Origin: Rotaria sp. Silwood1
Taxonomy: Eukaryota; Rotifera; Eurotatoria; Philodinida; Philodinidae
Assembly (NCBI GenBank): GCA_905250075.1
Contig: CAJNOP010000179.1
Coordinates: forward strand, 289,106-353,105
Length of the DNA stretch: 64,000 nt
Direction: 5' to 3'
Positions 59,761-64,000 of this stretch are shown here, in pieces. Each line of letters opens with the position of its first letter. Positions within the stretch are counted from its first letter, which is position 1. The notes beneath the pieces were generated by a model that was given only the letters and a program-made list of their open reading frames with translations, made no database searches and was not told the origin of the DNA. A program made the position numbers and the translations under genes.

Positions 59761-60726
59761 TAATAAAATTGTGCATGTTAATTTTAATTGAATAGAATTA
59801 GTTCATTAAACAACCTTTCTTTTTTTTTTTCTTTGATTAGTATAGTCTATTAATATCTAAAAGTTCTTTCATTTTATTTTCCTTGTGCAAGATCAAACGG
59901 TGAATTTGTTCTCTTTTTTTCTTTTGTTGTTGATATGCGGACAGTATCTTTTGTTGATGCTAATAGTCGCTTTTTTTTTCTATTTTTTCTTTCCCATGTA
60001 TGCTATATATTTTATAACTATTATTTTATTTTATTTCTCAAGTGCGTAAACCTTATAAGATCATTTTTCTGACATTAAATATTAATGAGTTTGACATTTC
60101 AATCGATAATTCACTGATAAGTCGTTAAAGCCAGTCTACTTGCGTCAATAAATATATTTTTTTTGAACTATTTTGAATAGTATATCCGTCTCGATATATA
60201 ATTCAAAGGACTATCGACTACAACATATACTCTTGATCAATAGGAATCTTTATTTTTTCATCATAATTGCAGCAGAGAGTGGTTGGAAAGTTATTGCAAA
60301 ATCAATACTTTTTATCTAAAAAATTAACATTTTTAGGTGTTAAACTAACTAATATAAACAATAATATTGTTCTATGACCAAATGGCATATATATATATAT
60401 AACGATGTCTAAAAGTTACCAATGAAATAATTTTGTCATCATAATCATGAAACACTCTTACGCCAGTAGCCATCAAGATCATGGATGCATTCAAAGATTA
60501 TATTTATGTTTTGATGCTAGTCAGTACGTTATAAACCTTGTCAATGCAGCTTTTTTGCAACGGAAACTATGGAACCCAAGTCTTTTTTCAAATTTCATCC
60601 TGCACTAATATAAAATACAGTAGTTGAAAAATCTCAATCAGATGGTAGGTTCTTTCTAAGAATCATTGATCGTCAAATCAATGATTTATCTTATTTTTGC
60701 ATTTCAAACAGAGGTTTAAACGGATG
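59761..60726. other. 3' flank of the MAP3K gene
   Basis: T-rich 3' UTR-like sequence follows the stop, with several AATAAA-like sites. No further gene is seen. Confidence 0.45.
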
Positions 60727-60866
60727 GAGGGTGTGGGTGTGTGGGTGTGGGTAGATGTGGGCGGGTGTGGATGTGGGTGAGTGATTGAAGACGAATAACC
60801 CACACCCACACCATCGGTGTGGGTTATTTTTCTTCAACCACTCACCTACCCCTATACCCGCACCCT
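60727..60866. repeat. Longest telomere-like hairpin
   Basis: The left arm contains GGGTGTGGGTGTGTGGGTGT and GTGTGGATGTGGGTGAGTGA. The centre is ATTGAAGACGAATAACCCAC, and the right arm returns through GGGTTATTTTTCTTCAACCA to CTCACCTACCCC and CCCGCACCC. About 45 bp on each side pair with few mismatches around CCACACCATCGGTGTGG. It has the same plan as the smaller copies. Confidence 0.88.
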
Positions 60867-61622
60867 TAATTTTTCAAAGAAAACGGCTGTTAAAATTCGT
60901 TTCAGTTAAAAATATATTAGATAATAAAAGCAAACGATTTTAATTTTCGGAATTCTGTTCAAGAAATGAGTTTTAATGAATGAAAAATCGAAAATTTGAG
61001 ACTTCTAATCGGTTTTAATCTGAAAAATTCAAATTAATTGAAATATTAAGTAAAAGTTAATTTAATAAACTTTGAGTTTTCGACTGTTTGTTCGCAAATG
61101 TAAGGATATCGGTGAGTGTGCATGTGAGTGTGGGTGTGCGGTGTATGCATGGCTTAACATGAGAAACGCACTCAGACTGACACCATTTTCGGTATTAATT
61201 CTGAGGATACCCTAAGAGGCACTAGACCCATTTCTGTGCAAGATTTCAGGTCGAAACCTCCTGCTTTGGCTTTTCGAGCATTATACACAAATGGGTCGGA
61301 AATCTGGTGAATCTATAATAGCTCGCTGATAACGATTATGGGAATATTCTATTTTAGGTTTTTATCGGTCTCATCAAGATCTACCTATGGATCTTAAATG
61401 AACTGAAGTTGTATATGTCAGTTACAGTAGTTACCTAGTAAGCCACATCGAAGCACAATCGCTAGAACTCGATTATGTGGCATTGCATATAACGCATTGT
61501 ATTCGTTAAACAATTATTCAAAATCAAATAATAAATAAACACTAAATATAGCCGAACGATTACAACGGCTGGATACGAAGTAGTCAAATTTCAGAAGCAA
61601 TAGAACACTATGGATAGACATT
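60867..61622. other. Intergenic with one telomere-like arm
   Basis: GGTGAGTGTGCATGTGAGTG and TGGGTGTGCGG at 61111-61144 form a GT-rich arm with no CA-rich partner nearby. No gene. Confidence 0.45.
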
Positions 61623-62231
61623 TTATTTCCTTCTATATGTTTTGTGCCTGAAGGTACGGAGATTATCCATGTCAACCACTTGATTTCCCTGATAGACCAG
61701 TGCAGGATCAATCCAGAACGATTGAAGAGTAGGTGATCGAGGAATGAGATGATTTAGCATGAAATCTGATGACCAGAAGTCGTTCTTCGTTAACTTTATT
61801 TGTCGGATAAGTGCCCTTGCTGAACAAGCTGTCAATGTGTAAGCATGAGTGCAGCGCGTCGGACTGCTCTTGTGTGTGGACAGCAGAGGTGTAGCTCTTG
61901 AAGATTTTGTATTAAATGCAGCATCGTGGAAATTAAAGCAGGTACCCAGAAAAATTATTGAATCTTGGTTGATCCATTCCGTCTTGGGCATGTTTCCTTG
62001 AGGTTCAGCACATGCCGATTTGATTTTCAGTGCACCAGTGCGAATAGCTGTGTAAACAAGTCTGGAAAACTTTTCCTTGAAGTAAGGCACAAAAATAACG
62101 TCATCCTCAAGAATGAGTGCGAATGAAACATTCTTCTCAGCCATTTCATACCATACGTCAGCATGCTTCATAGCGAGGGCACATTGACGTTGCTGCCAGT
62201 TGTCTGAAACGATACTACATTTATCAGGAGA
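61623..62231 (-). CDS. GT25-type glycosyltransferase, 3' exon only (5' end not found)
   Basis: The open frame runs 202 codons from a likely splice acceptor (AAGCAG, 62232-62237) to TAA at 61623-61625. Its start reads DKCSIVSDNWQQRQCALAMK (compare the GT25 pattern in which a conserved Ala/Ser-Leu-Lys-His follows the N-terminal substrate region). Then come ALILEDDVIF (acidic metal/nucleotide-binding motif), a Gly-Thr-Cys segment, RCTHAYTLTACSARALI, and SSDFMLNHLIP (the family's S-x-D-x2-L motif) with a FWIDPALVYQ end. GT25 includes LPS and collagen galactosyltransferases; the acceptor here is unknown. No upstream exon or ATG was recognised before the GGTTCGG-rich repeat at 62354, so the gene may be truncated. 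Confidence 0.65.
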   Translation of the reverse strand, partial: SPDKCSIVSDNWQQRQCALAMKHADVWYEMAEKNVSFALILEDDVIFVPYFKEKFSRLVYTAIRTGALKIKSACAEPQGNMPKTEWINQDSIIFLGTCFNFHDAAFNTKSSRATPLLSTHKSSPTRCTHAYTLTACSARALIRQIKLTKNDFWSSDFMLNHLIPRSPTLQSFWIDPALVYQGNQVVDMDNLRTFRHKTYRRK

Positions 62232-62353
62232 CTGCTTATGGGTCTTTCACTAAGATATTGCGGGTCACAAGAAGATGAAAATGTGTCTAGGACTCATTCT
62301 ATCAGATTATACGCATATGCCTGTGAAACTGTGGGTGGCTGTGACAGTGATAG

Positions 62354-62487
62354 AACTGGTTCGGTTTCAATCGGAATCAAACTGCAATCAGTTCGGTTCG
62401 AAATTTTTAAAGCCGATCGATTTGGCTCGGTCGGTTTAAATTTTTTTCGATGCGGTTCGGTTTCGAAACACCATGAACTGATCTCAT
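62354..62487. repeat. GGTTCGG-rich dispersed repeat (copy 1)
   Basis: Contains repeated TTCGGTT/GGTTCGG words and ends CGAAACACCATGAACTGATC. It is in the same orientation as copy 2 at 63669-63762. Confidence 0.6.
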
Positions 62488-63668
62488 CTAGACAACAGGA
62501 TACATTTATTAACGTGTCCACTTAGAGACTTTAAAAAAAACTTGCATTAAAATTATAGAATAGGCATCAACTTTGATTTATTTCAATATCATCAAAATAA
62601 ATAAATTCATTAATTTAACTCATGATTTGTATTCAAAGTCAATTTTATTCAGTCACAATCATTTGTAATGAAACCATGAAAATAATGTGGTGAAAATATT
62701 CATTCTAATGAGGGAAATGAAAATAAATTACAATCTTTGTCTGTTTCACCGTGAAAAATGCCATTATTTTCATGTTTTTAATATAATATTTATGATATTG
62801 AAGACTTCTTAAAAACTTTTCTAGCGCTTAAGTGTCATGGTCGAGGGACAGAAGCAGCACGCTTTATGTTTTTTTTTAATTCATCCTTAAAGAGAAAACT
62901 TTGAAATTATTGAATAAGTGATTTTGACAATTCGCAGAGTGGCTTTCAAAAATTAAATATGAAAAGTTTTTAGAGCATAACGATTTTCATTAACTTTATA
63001 AAAAGACCACGTTCTCCAACGGAATAACGTTTATTACATTTTGAAATATTTAACATATTTTTTCGTTAGCCAACAATGACTGCAAGTAGTTTAATACTAC
63101 CTTCAGTGCTGAATTTAATGCACTAAATTTTCGTATGAAAGCCTTAATCTAGTATGGAATTATGAATTAGTTACTAGTTAACTAGTGTTTAATCGATAGT
63201 TAGTAAAAATAAATGAGTGGTTGAAAAACTTAGCTTTGCTTTGAACACCTTTGAGCATTCCATAGAAAAATTATTGAAAATGAAACAATATTGTTTAATT
63301 ATTACTTCAAAACAGACATTCTTAATGAAACTTTCAGAGTATTGTGAGTCTTAACTAATCATAGCACTCATTACTTTAAAAATAGTTAATTGTAAAACCG
63401 AATTAACAAAAAAGGAAAAATTAAAACGTTTGCAAAAGCAAGACTTCGTCCAAAAGATTTTTTGCCGTCCTCAATAAATCATCCTTTTTAAATATTACAA
63501 TGCTTTCAAATTATGACTTGGTTAAACACATCAAAATTGCTAGACATGTAGCTCATTAAATTCTACGGTGAACTGCCTATAAAAGTGTCTTCAAGAATAA
63601 TTGTCTAACAAAAAAAATTGGCTAAACATTCAAGATGTTCTCAAATTTTCCACTTCAGTTTAATTTTT
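62488..63668. other. AT-rich stretch between two direct repeats
   Basis: No coding sequence recognised in about 1.2 kb. Confidence 0.4.
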
Positions 63669-63762
63669 GAATCGGTTTGATCGACTACGAAACGGTTCGA
63701 TTCGGTTCAAGATTTTTCAGCTCGGTTCGGTTCAGTTCCAAAAAAACACGAACCGATTCCAT
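63669..63762. repeat. GGTTCGG-rich dispersed repeat (copy 2)
   Basis: Contains ACGGTTCGATTCGGTTCAAG and CTCGGTTCGGTTCAGTTCC and ends AACACGAACCGATTCCATC, in the same orientation as copy 1. Confidence 0.6.
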
Positions 63763-63773
63763 CTTTGAGTTAT

Positions 63774-63892
63774 AGGTGTGGATGTTGAGTCCGAGTGTGT
63801 GAATGCGCATGTGATGTAGATGTGGATGTGGGTTTCAGTCTTTATTTCAGTCACTTTCACCATCATCTTAACATCCACCCACACTCACAACC
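63774..63892. repeat. Telomere-like hairpin near the right edge
   Basis: GGTGTGGATGTTGAGTCCGA through GATGTGGATGTGGGT, a spacer TTCAGTCTTTATTTCAGTC, then CATCCACCCACACTCACAACC. Same plan as the others, more diverged. Confidence 0.7.
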
Positions 63893-64000
63893 AAAAAAAG
63901 TCTTATCTGTAAAATGGTTGTACTCGGGCTAGCTTGTGGTGAGTAAGTACGGATCTGGATCCAAAAAGTAACGAGAAATCCCAATGTTCACATTAATGCC

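Noticed and set aside
62354..63762. LTR retrotransposon with two LTRs
   Set aside because: The two direct repeats lack TG...CA ends, primer-binding and polypurine sites, and the 1.2 kb between them has no gag/pol frame.
1..64000. tRNA and rRNA genes
   Set aside because: I looked for tRNA B-box (GGTTCGAATCC-like) and rRNA core sequences and found no convincing cloverleaf or rRNA segment. The GGTTCGG words at 62.4 and 63.7 kb are part of dispersed repeats.

Overview
The window reads as metazoan nuclear DNA, most likely from a bdelloid rotifer; this assignment is an inference. The supporting signs are an AT-rich genome with many very short GT-AG introns (about 48-90 bp), unmistakable animal genes (Na+/K+-ATPase beta, an ASK1-type MAP3K, a PPM1A/B phosphatase, a rhodopsin-like GPCR, a CCAP-like neuropeptide), several members of a B-box/coiled-coil family, an intronless plant/bacterial-type UDP-sulfoquinovose synthase gene, and scattered blocks of (TGTGGG)n, the unit reported for bdelloid telomeres.

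Layout. 1-1174 (-) is an Na+/K+-ATPase beta gene cut by the left edge. 3285-4583 (+) is a B-box/coiled-coil protein. 6101-6529 (+) is a small neuropeptide precursor. 6.5-20.7 kb is gene-poor, with a 511-bp terminal-inverted-repeat element, a tandem repeat, a B-box pseudogene and two unidentified decayed reading frames. 20707-21903 (-) is a complete UDP-sulfoquinovose synthase, followed about 2 kb away in divergent orientation by a decayed GT4 glycosyltransferase. 29734-30570 (+) is another B-box protein. 31969-33193 (-) is a GPCR with an EGF-like N-terminus and a frameshift at its 5' end. 35.0-37.0 kb is a graveyard: a valyl-tRNA synthetase fragment that stops exactly at a telomere-like repeat, then a B-box pseudogene that stops at a piggyBac-like end.

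The right half is dominated by two large, divergently transcribed spliced genes: a nine-exon PP2C phosphatase (39389-44461, -) and an ASK1/MAP3K5-like kinase of about 33 exons (47087-59760, +). They share a 2.6-kb intergenic region, and both families act on the p38/JNK stress pathway. The largest intron of the kinase holds a nested transposon: a 3,592-bp element with perfect 22-bp inverted repeats and a perfect 8-bp target duplication, sitting inside the transposase remnant of a piggyBac-like element. The right end holds a 5'-incomplete GT25-type glycosyltransferase and further telomere-like hairpins.

The signals most worth following are the recurrent hairpins built from telomere-like units (one marking the breakpoint of a truncated gene), the sulfolipid gene with its dead glycosyltransferase neighbour, the nested transposons, the CCAP-like peptide, and the replaced activation-loop threonine in the MAP3K. 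Exon structures were read by eye from reading frames, splice signals and remembered family patterns; no alignment or search was run.
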